Shown piece after piece: positions 21,313 to 32,650 of a stretch of DNA of 64,000 nt. The first letter of the stretch is position 1. Every line of letters starts with the position of its first letter. The stretch covers positions 1 to 64,000 of the forward strand of contig NZ_BBBG01000001.1 of assembly GCF_001315945.1 (NCBI RefSeq). Direction: 5' to 3'. The notes beneath the pieces were generated by a model. That model was not told where the DNA came from, searched no databases, and worked only from the letters and a program-made list of their open reading frames with translations. A program made the position numbers and the translations under genes. Origin of the DNA: Methanogenium cariaci JCM 10550 (lineage in GTDB: Archaea; Halobacteriota; Methanomicrobia; Methanomicrobiales; Methanomicrobiaceae).

Positions 21313-21350
21313 CGGACGTGAACGATTCGATACAAAAAAGGGTGAGATAT

Positions 21351-22221
21351 ATGTACAGGTTTAAAACCAGTCAAAAGACGTTTGAAATTGCAGGAGTCAA
21401 AGTGGGCGGCCAGCCAGGTGAACTTCCGACCGTCCTTGTCGGGAGTATGTTCTATTCCCGGCACAGGATTGTGACCGATGAAAAAAAGGAATATTCGACA
21501 CCGATGCGGCTGAAGCACTGATACAGAAACAGGCGGAACTCGGAGAGAAAACCCGGAATCCTGCCTTAATTGACATTATATCTTCATCGCCTGAGGCAGT
21601 CATCCGGTATATCGATTTTGTGGCAGGCATAACCGACAGACCGTTCCTCATTGATTCCGCCAGTCCTGCCGTAAAAATTGCCGCTATCGACTATGCAAAA
21701 GAGACCGGGCTTGAAAAAAGAATCATCTACAACTCCATATCCGTGGAGACCAAAGAGGATGAATTTTTGGCCCTGAAGAGAAACGGCATCGAAGCGGGCA
21801 TTCTTCTGACCTATACAAAAGATCTCATGAGAAGCAGGGCACGCGAAGAGATGGTTGAAATTCTCGCACCCAAAATGGAGGAGGCAGGCATCACCAAAAT
21901 ACTGGTGGACACCTTTGTCATGGACGTCCCGTGCCTGACTCCCTCCAACAAAGCGACCCTTGAAATAAAAAGTCACACCGGCCTGCCGTGTGGAACGGCG
22001 GCGCACAATGCCATATCAACCTGGAACGGCTGAAGAAGATGCTCGGGAAAGAGGGAGTGAAAGCAGCGGATCTTACGGCAAGCCTGATGCCGGTCTTCTC
22101 CGGCGCTGACTATATTCTTTATGGACCCGTCGAAGGCTGTGAATATGTCTTCCCTGCGGTATTCACTGTTAATACCTCGTACCGATACGCAGCCAGAATG
22201 AAGGAGACAATAGAAATCTGA
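21351..22221 (+). CDS. MtrH-family corrinoid:tetrahydropterin methyltransferase
   Basis: Matches MtrH throughout: FEIAGVKVGGQPGELPTVLVGS at the start (positions 21365-21445), FLIDSASPAVKIAAI and GLPCGTAAHNAIS. MtrH-type proteins pass a methyl group between a corrinoid protein and tetrahydromethanopterin. Here the other seven Mtr subunits are absent; instead an activator, corrinoid protein and UroD-like methyltransferase follow, as in O-demethylase/Mto systems. Frame breaks at about 21488 and 22030 are each one missing G. About 290 residues; start ATG 21351. Confidence 0.85.
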
Positions 22222-22222
22222 T

Positions 22223-24068
22223 ATGGAAGAGCATGTGACCGTAACCTTCGAGCCGGAAGGAAAGACCGTTGCAGACTCTTCCCATACCCTCCTCGAACTT
22301 GCACAGGGTGCAAATATCAGCCTTCGTGGAGAGTGCGGCGGAACGGGTGTCTGCGGGAAGTGTAAGATAAAGATTGTCAAACGGAACGGTCTGCTGAACG
22401 AGCCGACCGAAAAAGAGAGAGAGCACCTGAACGAGACCGGGATTGCGGAAGGCTATCGGCTCGGCTGCCAGACGAAGGTGGTGTCCGGCAAATGCACGGT
22501 CTATATCCCGCCCGAAAGCAGAACCGGGAAGCGGGTGATCTCAGGAATCGGGCTCGATGAAGAGGTGCCCCCCCTTGCCCCCCCGGCGGTAACAAAGGTT
22601 CACCTCCATCTCGCCAGGCCCGCCTTCGACGACACGAGGCCGGACCAAAAACGTCTGATGGATGCGCTGAATGAGAACGCAGAAATCCCCCCCCTGCACA
22701 GCCTTGCCCGCCTCCCCGAAACCCTCCGCAAAGCGGACTGGGATGTAACCGTGGCCCGGTGGAAGAACCGGGTCATTTCCGTCGGGCCCGGCGACACAAC
22801 AAAAGACCTGTTCGGCATTGCCGTTGACATCGGTTCGTCGAAGGTCATCTGCCATCTTGTCAGTCTGGAGAGTGGAAAGACCATCGCCCGTGCCCATGCC
22901 GAAAACCCCCCCCAGATCATGTACGGGGAAGACGTTGTGTCACGGATCACCTATGCATCAAAATCTCCGGAACATCTGGAGAAGCTGCAGAAACTGGTTG
23001 TTGACACCATCAACTCCCTGATTGAGACCGCCTGTAAAAAGAGCGGTATCTCGCCTGATAGGATTTATGAGATGGTCTTTGTCGGAAATACTGTCATGCA
23101 CCACTTGTTATTGGGAGTCTCCCCCGAAATACATCGGTGTCGCTCCGTTCATTCCGGCGGTTGGATCACTGGTGAGTTTCCCCGCAAAAGATCTGGGGGG
23201 GATCCTGATGAATGGCGAGGGGATGGTGACGGCCATCCCCCTTATCGAAGGGTATATCGGGTCTGATGCGGTTGCAAACCTGATTATTACAAAAATCTAT
23301 CAGGATGATGCGGTCAGTCTGGCAATTGATATCGGGACAAATTCAGAGATTCTGCTCGGCAACAGTGAGAAGATTCTGGCATGTTCGGCACCTTCTGGCC
23401 CATCCTTTGAAGGGGCTCACATCAGTTCGGGGATGAAAGCGGTCACCGGTGCCATAGACAGCGTAACTATTGAGGGAGACTGTCTCAGCTATACAACGAT
23501 AGGCGATGTGTTGCCAAAGGGGGGGATCTGCGGAAGCGGGGGGGTCATCGATCTCGTCGCAGAACTTTTCCTGGCAAATGTCATCACCAAGACCGGGAAG
23601 TTCCGGGATCTCAACCACCCGAGAATCATTGTCGATGGTGTCCCGAAGTTCGTCGTCGCCCGGAATGACGAGACCAGTACGCGCAGTGATATTACGGTAA
23701 CTGAGAAGGATATCAACGAATTTCTCCTTGCCAAAGGGTCTCTGAAAACGGGATGGACGATTCTTTCGGAAAAATATGGCATTGACCCGTCACAGATTGA
23801 TAAAATATATCTGGCAGGTTCGTTCGGCACGCATGTGGACATAGAGAATGCCATTACCCTGTCTCTCATCCCCCCCGATATCGACCGGAAGCATATCCTG
23901 TTTGCCGGGGAGACTGCGATAGGCGGGGCGAAAATGGCCTTGAAATCCGTATCCGAGAGAGACAACCTTCAGCAGCTCTTAGCGAAAATCGAGTATGTCG
24001 AGCTCTCTGTCGAACCGTCCTTCAACAGGGAGTATCTCCGTTCCATCCCCCCCATCTCTCCAGTGTGA
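22223..24068 (+). CDS. Reductive activator of corrinoid proteins (RACo/MtoD-like, ASKHA fold)
   Basis: N-terminal [2Fe-2S] domain with GECGGTGVCGKCKIK and a later GCQT cysteine, then a linker and a C-terminal actin-like ATPase part with FGIAVDIGSSKVICHLV and LAIDIGTNSEILLG phosphate loops. It would use ATP to return inactive Co(II) corrinoid to Co(I). About 614 residues, normal size. One break at about 23124 (C5 for C4). Starts 1 bp after the MtrH-like gene stop, so it is clearly in the same operon. Confidence 0.9.
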
Positions 24069-24274
24069 GAGTGCCGGGATACACACATTTTTAGTAGTTT
24101 AAAATAGAGGATCATTCATTAGGGCTATGATGTGCTCTTTAATATCATTTTATCGAGATGATTGGGCTTAGATCCTTCTTTCTGCCGTTTTTCTGCCGTG
24201 TAACAGAGTATACCTTTATCTGCAACCTTGAATAGATACCCAACTATCTCACAACCGTGAGAAGGAGTATGAGA

Positions 24275-24913
24275 ATGACAGATGAGAGAGAAGATTTCAT
24301 CAATGCACTTGTCGATCTCGACGAGACAACGTGCATCGAACTCCTGAAACAAAGGATTGCAGCAAAAGAAGATCCAAATGTCATCCTGGAAGATGTGAGG
24401 AAGGCGACTGACATCGTGGGTGAGAGATTTGAAGAAGGGCGGTTCTTTGTCTCGGACCTGATGATGGCAGGAGAGATCCTGAAACAGATCATGGAAGTCC
24501 TGAAGCCGGTCTTCGGCGAGGGTGCCATGGAAAGCAAAGGCATGATCGTTATCGGAACGGTAGGCGGTGATGTGCATGATATTGGCAAGAATATTGTCAC
24601 GGCCCTGCTTGAGGCAGACGGCTTTACGGTCATTGACCTCGGTGTTGACGAACCGCCGGAAGTCTTTGTGGAGGCAATTATTGAGCACAAACCTCTCGTC
24701 GTTGGTCTGAGCGGACTTCTTACCGAAGCCACCGAATCGATGAAAGAGACGGTCGAAGCGATATCGGAGGCCGGGTTGAGAGACCAGGTGAAGATCATCG
24801 TCGGCGGCGGGCGTACAGATGCTGAGACAATGGAATACACCGGTGCGGATGACTGGTCCGATGACGCCACGGCCGGTGTCCGGAAGTTCCGGAAGCTTGC
24901 GGGAGTGGAATGA
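24275..24913 (+). CDS. Corrinoid (B12-binding) methyl carrier protein
   Basis: MtaC/MtvC/MtoC type: N-terminal helical cap, then GDVHDIGKNIV (the DxHxxG motif giving the cobalt-ligating His), VIDLGVDEPPE and IIVGGGRTDAE. About 212 residues, frame intact. Start preferred at ATG 24275 with gagaaggag 7-15 bases upstream; ATG 24269 is possible. It has its own 200-bp upstream region with an AT-rich tttaaaata, so it may also be transcribed separately from the first two genes. Confidence 0.92.
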   Translation: MTDEREDFINALVDLDETTCIELLKQRIAAKEDPNVILEDVRKATDIVGERFEEGRFFVSDLMMAGEILKQIMEVLKPVFGEGAMESKGMIVIGTVGGDVHDIGKNIVTALLEADGFTVIDLGVDEPPEVFVEAIIEHKPLVVGLSGLLTEATESMKETVEAISEAGLRDQVKIIVGGGRTDAETMEYTGADDWSDDATAGVRKFRKLAGVE

Positions 24914-26180
24914 TGGATGCCGCTGAAATATACCGGGAGAAGCTGGACCGACTCGAAGCGGTGATACACGGAAAGGAACCGGACCGGGTTCCGGTTACGG
25001 CAATGATGAGTCTGTTCCATGCACGGTATGCGGGATATACGGCAGCCGAGACCATCTTTGACCCGGTAAAAAATAAAGAGGCCGCGTTAAAGGTGGCGCA
25101 TGACTTTGATTTCGACTCGCTCACGGTTCTTACCGGACTGGAAGCAACCTTTATGAGCCTGACCCTTCTGCAGACTGCGCCGGATCTCGCGCCCTCCGCA
25201 CGCTTCATGCAGGGCCGGTATCATGATATTCTGAAGGACGTCTATACCAAATGGCCAGGACGGGAGCTTGCGGAAGACTCTCACCCGCAGTTCATCGGCA
25301 AGGAAATAATGACGGTTGAGGAGTACGGCCAGCTGACCGAGAACCCGACTGAGTTCCTGAACCGGGTCGCCCTGCCGAGGATCTGCGGCGCCCTCAGTGA
25401 CCCCCCCGGCTCCCCCCCGAATCGAATGCCACTCTCGCACGATACGGAGCGGAACTGGGAACATCCAATGCGGCAATGGGCGAGGTTATTCAGGGGGGGA
25501 TTGCGCAGTGCGGCATCCCGACGTTTCCGACTGCCTGGAGTTATGCCCCCCCTCTCGATGTCATTGGCGATTTCCTGCGTGACATTAAAAATATCGTCCT
25601 TGATTTCTACCGGTATCCCGATGACGTGAAGCGGGCCGTTGATGCTCTCACGCCTCTGCTGGTTGAATCGGCACGGGTAACGGGCACCGTCCCGCCGGAG
25701 GTGCAGAAGGCCCTGGGAACCAACGTTGTCGAGTGCTTTTTCCCGCTCCATCTCAACGAGTATCTGAACCCGAAGCTCTACGATGAGTTCTACTGGCCCT
25801 CTCTCAGGAAGGTGCTCGAAGAGGTCATCGCGATGGGTCAGACGCCGTATGTGCTTTTCGAAGGCAGGCATGATGCGCACCTCGAAACCCTGCTCGACCT
25901 GCCGAAAGGCAAGATCATTGCCGTGTTTGATAAGACCGACCCGCGAAAGGTGCGGGATGTCTTGGGCGATCATGTGATCCTCTCAAGCGGCCCGCCCAAC
26001 TCCCTTCTCATCGGTGGGACACCGCAGAAGGTGGACGACTACATGAAGAGTATGCTGGAGGACTGCAAGGAAGGCGGGATGATGATCTATCCGGGTGTTG
26101 ACGGAGGAATCTCCGGCGACGCCAAGCCTGAAAACGTCCGGGCAGTCGTTGACGCGGTCAAAAAATACGGGACATATTAA
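24910..26180 (+). CDS. UroD-like methyltransferase (substrate:corrinoid)
   Basis: Uroporphyrinogen decarboxylase superfamily: ISGKEPDR-like start (VIHGKEPDRVPV), EGRHDAHLETL and the closing PGVDGGISGDAKPENV. It overlaps the corrinoid gene by ATGATG, so the two are translationally coupled. It lacks the HxCG zinc motif of MtaA/MtbA and resembles the UroD-type members of O-demethylase systems, so it probably moves a methyl group from an external methylated compound onto the corrinoid. One frame break at about 25417 (C run). Substrate unknown. Confidence 0.85.
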
Positions 26181-26383
26181 CCCCGGATATCCCGGAATCA
26201 ATACCTCCTTTTTATCGGGACAGCCCCCCCTTTTTTTCTCTGATGGTTCTGGTGCGGTATCGGTATTCCGGATGAATGCGGATACCCCCCCGGTATCTCA
26301 GACCACCTGTTCCAGGTCCGCCCGTTGCCGTCACATGCATTCGCAGAGCAATCATTTTTATCCGTTCCTGCAGACTTCTCTCC

Positions 26384-27100
26384 ATGGACCCCCCCCTCGT
26401 CGCCCGGATGCGTGAAGAGCTTGAACGGAACGCCGACCCGGAAATTCAAGAGAGTTCCCAGCGGTTCTTCAAAGAAGGCCTCCTCTGCTACGGCATGAAG
26501 ACCAAGACGGCGAATGACATCGGCAAAAAATACTGGAAGGAGGTGAAGAACCACCCGAAAGTGGAAATCTATGCCCTCTGTGAGGAACTCTTTTCCTCCG
26601 GTTACCAGGAGGAGATACAGATCGCCTCGAATTGGACGTATGCCCTTTCGGGGAAATACGACCGTGACGACATCTTCCTCTTCCGGCACTGGATCGACAC
26701 CTCCATCACCAACTGGGCTGCATGTGACACCTTCTGCAATCACACGGTGGGAGACTTCATGGAGCACTACCCGGAATGCGTCGAAGAACTGAGGGACTGG
26801 ACGCAGTCAGAGAACCGCTGGATGCGGCGGGCCGCGGCGGTATCGTTGATTGTCCCTGCCAAACGCGGCAAATTCCTCGAAGAGTCAATCGCCATTGCCG
26901 ACCTGCTTTTGACCGACCCCGATGATCTGGTGCAGAAAGGCTACGGCTGGCTTCTAAAGGAGGTCAGCAGGGAGCACACAAAGGAGGTGTTCTCCTACGT
27001 GATGGAGAACAAACGACGGATGCCCCGGACGGCACTGCGCTACGCCATTGAACTGATGCCGGAGGAATTGAAGGCAGAGGCGATGCAGAAGGACTGGTAG
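26384..27100 (+). CDS. DNA alkylation repair protein (AlkD-like HEAT repeats)
   Basis: About 238 residues of helical repeats with the family block SITNWAACDTFCNHTVG and WMRRAAAVSLI. AlkD-type proteins excise bulky or cationic alkylated bases. Start ATG 26384. Intact frame. Stands alone between the methyltransferase operon and a convergent PfpI gene. Confidence 0.85.
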   Translation: MDPPLVARMREELERNADPEIQESSQRFFKEGLLCYGMKTKTANDIGKKYWKEVKNHPKVEIYALCEELFSSGYQEEIQIASNWTYALSGKYDRDDIFLFRHWIDTSITNWAACDTFCNHTVGDFMEHYPECVEELRDWTQSENRWMRRAAAVSLIVPAKRGKFLEESIAIADLLLTDPDDLVQKGYGWLLKEVSREHTKEVFSYVMENKRRMPRTALRYAIELMPEELKAEAMQKDW

Positions 27101-27198
27101 GTTCTGTGCCCCCCCGTTTGTGAATCGTCCCGGTTCTGTTTTCTTCTCAAATCTCCCCCCCGCCCTTTCCCTCTATTTAGAATCCAGCCTCATCCCTC

Positions 27199-27832
27199 TC
27201 AGGCTGATCTCTCCTCATCCTCAAACTGATCCACATTCAGATATCCGGTTTTCACCGTACCATACCAGAGTTCCAGAAACTCCGGCGGGAACACATCCAG
27301 CGTTTGTATGATATGGTAGGCAAAATCGACAAAACCCAGTGGATTTGCGGTAATGATACCCCCCCATCGGCTACACTCGGCGCATGTTCATACAAGTGTT
27401 CCCCCCCGCGGTAAGCCGGTGCATGCTCTTTCAGCCACTCCTGCCCGCAGCTGGTGTGCCGAACCGTATCGAGAAATCCATGGTTTGCAAGAAAGAGTGT
27501 GGCGCCGCATATTGCTGCCACCGGGATAGTATTCCGGATGCAGTTTTGGATGAGCGGGACCAGCTGAGTAGGGTCGTCATGTTCATATTGGGATGAACCG
27601 GGAAGAATGACCATCGCCGCTCCGGTGAGATCAATGGTGTTGACATCAGCATCAGGAAGGATAGTAACACCTCCGGAAGTGGTAACCGGCTCTTTGGTAA
27701 GCCCGAATGTGACGATATTATAACTATTTTTTGGGGGATGTCGGTATTGAGATTGGATATCATCGCTATCGCAAGTGCTGGCTCCCAGTCAGCGAGGTTC
27801 GGGCATACATAGAGGTATACATTTTTGTCCAT
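27199..27832 (-). CDS. DJ-1/PfpI family protein
   Basis: Reads MDKNVYLYVCPNLADWEPA, VILPGSSQYEHDD, and the nucleophile elbow AAICGATLFLANHG with the conserved Cys. The family includes glyoxalases, chaperones and peptidases. Frame breaks at about 27712 and 27362. About 205 residues. Start ATG 27832. Confidence 0.8.
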
Positions 27833-27924
27833 TTCATCACCCTTTTGTGGTAGGTAATACATGACTGTTCTCATTAAAAATGAATGGACGTGCGGAGCCG
27901 ACCGCTGGGACGGTTCAAAGGATA

Positions 27925-28144
27925 ATGACGGAAACCATGCCGGAAACATTGTGCTTTCCGGTTGGCTATATCCGTATCTGTATGAAGAAGATCCCCCCCC
28001 GGAACCGATAGGTTCAGTGAGGAAGTGCGGTTCACCCGCATTCTCATCTGCGATATCCTCGTCTCGGTTGTCGGAGTGTTCCTCCCGCATCTCCTTGTCC
28101 GGTTCCGGGATGGGGGGATGTCCGGCCGGTCAGACCACCTGTGA
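27925..28144 (+). CDS. Possible small membrane protein
   Basis: ATG 27925 reads MTETMPETLCFPVGYIRI; across a C8 run at about 27994 it continues FSEEVRFTRILICDILVSVV, a single hydrophobic helix. It ends overlapping the convergent carbonic anhydrase stop. No family recognised; low confidence. Confidence 0.3.
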
Positions 28145-28777
28145 CAGGCCGCCTGTCTCGAGGTCATAATACAGACCGTGCACCTCGATTCTTTTCTCAT
28201 CAACGGCCTGCCGGACGAAGGGGGGGTAGGTCATCAGGTGTTCGATCTGGAGCCGGATATTTTCCAGCTCGATCTGGTGGGATCGTTCCTTGTGTTCTTC
28301 CGGGGTTTCGGGCTTTGGAATCCGGGCATCGACCCGCGTCTTTGCCTCACGGGCATCGTTGAGCCAGAGTGCAATATAGGGATCCTGCAGATCCTTATCC
28401 AGCGCTTTTACCGCACCGCAGTCGGAATGGCCGACGACAAGGATCTCTTTTATCTTCAGGTGGGTGATGGAATACTCGACAACCGCAGACAGGCTCCAGT
28501 CATGGGCGGGTACAATATTGCCGACATTCCGGGTGACGAACAGTTCACCGGGCGGGGCATTGGTAATCCGTTCCGGAGCCGCCCGTGAATCCGAACAGCC
28601 GATCCAGAGGACGCCGGGACTCTGGGCTACTGCCAGTTCCCGGTATCGCTCCGGATTTCTCTTGAACTCATTCTCCCGGAATGCCAGGTTCCCCCCCTGG
28701 AGGAGCTGATCGATGAGCGGACGATTTGTTCCTGTTTCGGGGGGGAGATTTGTCACGGTCTTCTCCCCCCCCTGCAC
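28130..28777 (-). CDS. Beta-class carbonic anhydrase
   Basis: Zinc ligands and dyad are present: GCSDSR (C-x-D-x-R) and GHSDCGAV (H-x2-C), with RNVGNIVPAHD between them. About 215 residues, frame intact. Converts CO2 and bicarbonate, useful for CO2 supply in a hydrogenotroph. Four G/C runs of 7-8 each add one residue compared with the expected family spacing (for example LLQGGNLAFRENEF). Confidence 0.93.
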   Translation of the reverse strand: MQGGEKTVTNLPPETGTNRPLIDQLLQGGNLAFRENEFKRNPERYRELAVAQSPGVLWIGCSDSRAAPERITNAPPGELFVTRNVGNIVPAHDWSLSAVVEYSITHLKIKEILVVGHSDCGAVKALDKDLQDPYIALWLNDAREAKTRVDARIPKPETPEEHKERSHQIELENIRLQIEHLMTYPPFVRQAVDEKRIEVHGLYYDLETGGLSQVV

Positions 28778-29075
28778 TGACTACGAACGGCTGAGACCCC
28801 CCCGTGAGAAGAGGTGCCTTTTTCCCTGTTGTTTCGGATCTGCTGACACCCCCCCCAACGGCCGGAAGACCGGAGTGCGTGTCCGGAATGTTCCTGACGC
28901 AAAAGACATTCGGTCGCATACCCCCCCTAGGGGGATAGTGCAGACGGATAATACTTTTGATCATGGGGCCGCCTCTGTTTCGTTTTTTCCCGGAGGAACG
29001 GCTGCTATCAGATGTCCGGGCACATACCGGAGGTTTTTATTCTCATTCAGACAGACGTACGGCTACTGATTTTCT
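28778..29075. other. Divergent promoter region, carbonic anhydrase / M3 peptidase
   Basis: About 300 bp with C7/C8 runs and an inverted pair ccccccctaggggg at about 28921-28934. No reading frame supported. Confidence 0.5.
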
Positions 29076-31166
29076 ATGCATACCTCCGATTACCGAACTC
29101 GTTTTTCATGGCCCATTATTTTGATCGTCGTCGGTCTTCTGAGCGCAGGCAGTCTCCGGAACACCCGGCAGGGAGAGTCCGCAGATGACTGATACTGCTC
29201 CGGGATCGAAGAGTCCCATACAGACCCGCTACTCTCTGGGTGATATCCCGAAACTGAGTGCAGCCGCAGAAGTGACCGCGAACGCCTCACTGAATGCCAT
29301 TGCCGCACTTCCTTTGGGCGAGCGCAGCTTTGACAACACCGTCGTCGCGTTCGACCGGGTGATGACCGACTATGCCGATGCCGTCTGCCCGCTTGTTTTG
29401 ATGGGAAATGTCTACCCGGATGCAAAAGTCGCTGCGGAAGGTATGGCCTGTGAAGAGTCCGCCGCGATCTTTGATACCCGTGTCTACACCCGGCGGGATC
29501 TGTATGACGTGCTCCGGGCACAGACCCCGCGAACACCCGGAGAATCCCGGCTCTATGAGGTGACCATCCGGGCGTTTGAGAAGAACGGACTGAAGCTTTC
29601 AGAAGATCGCCTCGCGAAGGTCCGGGAGATGAAGACGACGCTGAGCGGGCTTGAGACCCGCTACTCGGCCAACCTGAACAACGATACCACCACGCTGGTA
29701 TTCCCTGCGGATGAGCTGGAGGGAATCCCCCCCGCATCATCGCGGGCCACGTTTTCAAAGACGGCGGAGGGCAGCTATCTGGTCACGACAAAGTATCCCG
29801 ACTATCTGGCGGTGATGACCTATGCCGAAAGAGACGAGACCCGCAGGCGGATGTATGGGGGGGCCTATAATAACCGGCAGGCGGATGTGAACACCGCTCT
29901 GCTGGAAGAGGCAATCGTTCTGCGCCAGAAGATTGCGGGGGGGAGCTGGGATATGCCACATGGGCCGACTACCGGATAGACGGCCGGATGGCAGAGAAGA
30001 CCGGCACCGTCATGGCGTTTCTTTCCGCCCTGCAAACCCCTCTGCAGGAAAAATACCGCGATGAGATGGCAGACCTGCTTGCCATAAAAACCGATCTGGA
30101 CCCAACGGCCACCGCGGTGGACGCCTGGGATGTCGCCTTTCTTCAGGAGATACAGAAAAAAGAGCAGTATGCCTACGATGAAGAGACGGTCCGGGAATAT
30201 TTCCCGGTGGACACGGTGCTTCAGGGCCTCTTTGATACCTACGGCAGCCTCTTTAATATTGGGTTTTCTGAAATCCCGGATGCCCCGGTCTGGTCTCCCG
30301 ATGTCCGGTTGTATGCACTGAAAGACCTGACCACCGATGATCGAATCGGCTACCTGTATCTGGACCTCTATCCCCCCCGCGAGGGGGGGAAGTACGGGCA
30401 TTTCTGTGCCGCTGAAGTGATCAGCGGCAGGCAGACCGATGACGGATACGCGCTTCCGGTCATGGCGATCCTCGGCAATTTCCATAAACCGGAGGGGGGG
30501 AACGGCCGTCGCTTCTGACCATAAACGAGATCGAGACGCTCTTCCACGAGACCGGGCATGCGATGCACTATCTGCTGACAACCGCACCCTACGGCACCTG
30601 TCCGGGTTTAATGTGGGGGGGTGGGATTTTGTCGAGACACCCTCCAGACGCTTGAGGAGTGGGTATGGAACCCGAGGTGCTGGCATCGATATCGGGCCAT
30701 TATACCGATACGTCCGAGAAGATTCCTCCGGAACTCCTGGAGCGGGTCATCGCGGCCCGGGATGTCGGAACCGGTGCGTTGTACAGCCGTTTGCTGGTCA
30801 ATTCCCTGGAGGATATGCGGTTTCACACGGCAACAACACCAGTCGATGTGACCGAGATGTGGTACCGGACGCATGAGGAGGTCATGGGCACCCGGCCCCT
30901 TGCGGGCACCCATCAGCGCATCGTTCGGTCATCTGATGGGCGGATACGATGCCGGGTATTACGGCTATCTCTGGTCGAAGGTCTACGCCCTTTGTATCGT
31001 GAACGCGTTCAAAGAGACGGGTATGACGAACCGGACGCTCGGCATGAAATTCCGGGAGGAGATTTTATCAAAGGGCAATATGGAGGAAGGCATGGTGCTT
31101 TTGGAACGGTTCCTCGGGAAAGAGCCGGGGACGGAGGCGCTGTATGAGCATCTGGGGATACAATAA
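29076..31166 (+). CDS. Exported M3-family oligoendopeptidase
   Basis: The zinc motif FHETGHAMHY (HExxH) lies near 30541-30570, followed by ETPSQTLEEWVWEPE-type sequence and SFGHLMGGYDAGYYGYLWS. The N-terminus MHTSDYRTRFSW leads into a hydrophobic stretch ILIVVGLLSAG, a signal or lipoprotein-like anchor. M3 enzymes cut short peptides; export is unusual for the family. At least seven frame breaks (about 29170, 29942, 30496, 30594, 30644, 30666, 30912), mostly in G/C runs, make it look dead, yet all joined parts are well conserved. Confidence 0.8.
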
Positions 31167-31202
31167 TCCCCCCCGGCGCTATCATTTCAGGAATACTTGT
31201 AT

Positions 31203-31227
31203 CGATCAGAAATTTCCTTTCTGATCG
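31203..31227. terminator. Bidirectional hairpin terminator
   Basis: CGATCAGAAA (31203-31212), loop TTTCC, TTTCTGATCG (31218-31227): perfect 10-bp stem between two convergent genes. Confidence 0.7.
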
Positions 31228-31257
31228 TCTGTTATCCGTATGATCGGCTTCCGGCCT

Positions 31258-32402
31258 CTACGGGAACTTGGCTGCGGCTTTCACGGCGAGATCCTCAAGC
31301 AGTGCATAATCCGGGTCCGGCCCGACTGTCAGAAACATCTCATATACATTGTAGTTTGAAAAGCTGATCACGTAGTGATAATGATCCTCTGCTGCACCCG
31401 GATCCCGGCCGACCAGTTTGAATGCCGCCGCATTTTCCCCGATTGCAGGCGGGGGGGTGAGCACTTCATTTCTCCCGATGGAATAGGTCTCATAATCGGA
31501 ATCCACCATCTTTGTGGCGTTTCCTTCCGGGAACATGACGACTCTCTGGGACAGGACCAGCGATCCCTCCGATGGGTTGGGATCGGTGGAGAAAAATTCC
31601 ATGAATCCCATTTGGGCTCCGTATTTTTTCATGTTCGGAAGCATGTTCTTATCCATCATAAGCTGGTATCGGGGGGGTGGGGGGGCGTAATCTGCGGGAA
31701 GGTCTGCTTCCTTAATGAGCAGGTCGCTCATACCAATTTGAGGGGGGGCATCTGATGCAGCAGAACCGCTTGCCTGCGGGGGGGTAGTTGCCGGTGATGG
31801 AGTTGCCAGCGGTGCAGGATTCTCTGGTATGTCGCCGATGAGTCCTGCTACAAAAGGTGCCGGGCCGATGATCACGATCGCTGCCATCGTGATGATAATC
31901 ATGCCATAAATGCATACCGGCACCCAGAACAATCTGCTCTTCCGGATGAATTCCACCTCGCCCTTGTTGATCCTGTCTGCCGTATGATAGGCATTGTGCA
32001 TCGAACGTCCCAGTATACAACTCCCAACCAGGGCAAATAGCAGGACTAATCCAGTGACTGCCCAGGATGAAATGAAGAACAGAGGATATACAAGCAACGT
32101 GGTGACGAACCCTGCAACCATGTATGCTCCGATATAGGACACACCGTCCTTCGTTTTTCCGTTGTACCACTGGCCCCCCCAGCCGATACATAATAAACTA
32201 CAGATGGCAGCGATCCACGGATTGCGGATTTTTCTTTCGTCAGGTGAGGAAATAGTGGGACTGTATGATGGTGATGGGGGGGTCGTTGTGATGATTTACT
32301 CTGTTGCAGATGTAATTGATTCGGCCCTCCGCAATGCGGACATGCAGGCAGAGTATCGTCATAATGATAATCACAATAGCAGCATTTCGTTATAGATGAC
32401 AT
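31258..32402 (-). CDS. Zinc-ribbon membrane protein with lipoprotein-like domain
   Basis: Starts at ATG 32402 with a zinc ribbon CCYCDYHYDD ... ACPHCGG, then a Ser/Pro linker, the TM2-like segment RNPWIAAICSLLCIGWGGQW and further helices (IGAYMVAGFVTTLLVYPLFF; IIITMAAIVIIG). An Ala/Pro/Thr linker precedes an outer domain of about 150 residues (PADYAPPPPRYQ ... VGPDPDYALLEDLA). One break at about 32278 (C7 for C5). About 380 residues. A sensor or stress role is possible but not shown. Confidence 0.65.
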
Positions 32403-32510
32403 GAATATATGATGATCTATAAATTCGCTGCCCTTATTGTGAGTGTTGATTTCGTTTTTTAATAACATAGGTATTATCCGTGAGATTTTGTGGGTTCCTC
32501 CCCCCCGTTC

Positions 32511-32650
32511 CTCTTTAGTTCTTAAAACTATGAATCGGTGCGGGAATCCTGCCGCCGCGGTTGACGAATGCCTCACAGCCAAAGGGATTGACCCGCTGCA
32601 CCGGTGCGTAGCCCAATAGCCCGCTGAACTCCACGGCCTCTCCGACGGCT
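32511..32650 (-). pseudogene. 3' fragment of a UPF0210 (DUF711) gene
   Basis: Encodes [20 protein letters not shown] and [14 protein letters not shown] plus stop, matching the end of the complete gene at 38309 with a few differences ([10 protein letters not shown] there). Similarity starts just outside the stop codon (ctctttagttcttaaaac) and ends near 32636, where the toxin gene begins on the other strand. It marks the left edge of the island. Confidence 0.85.
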
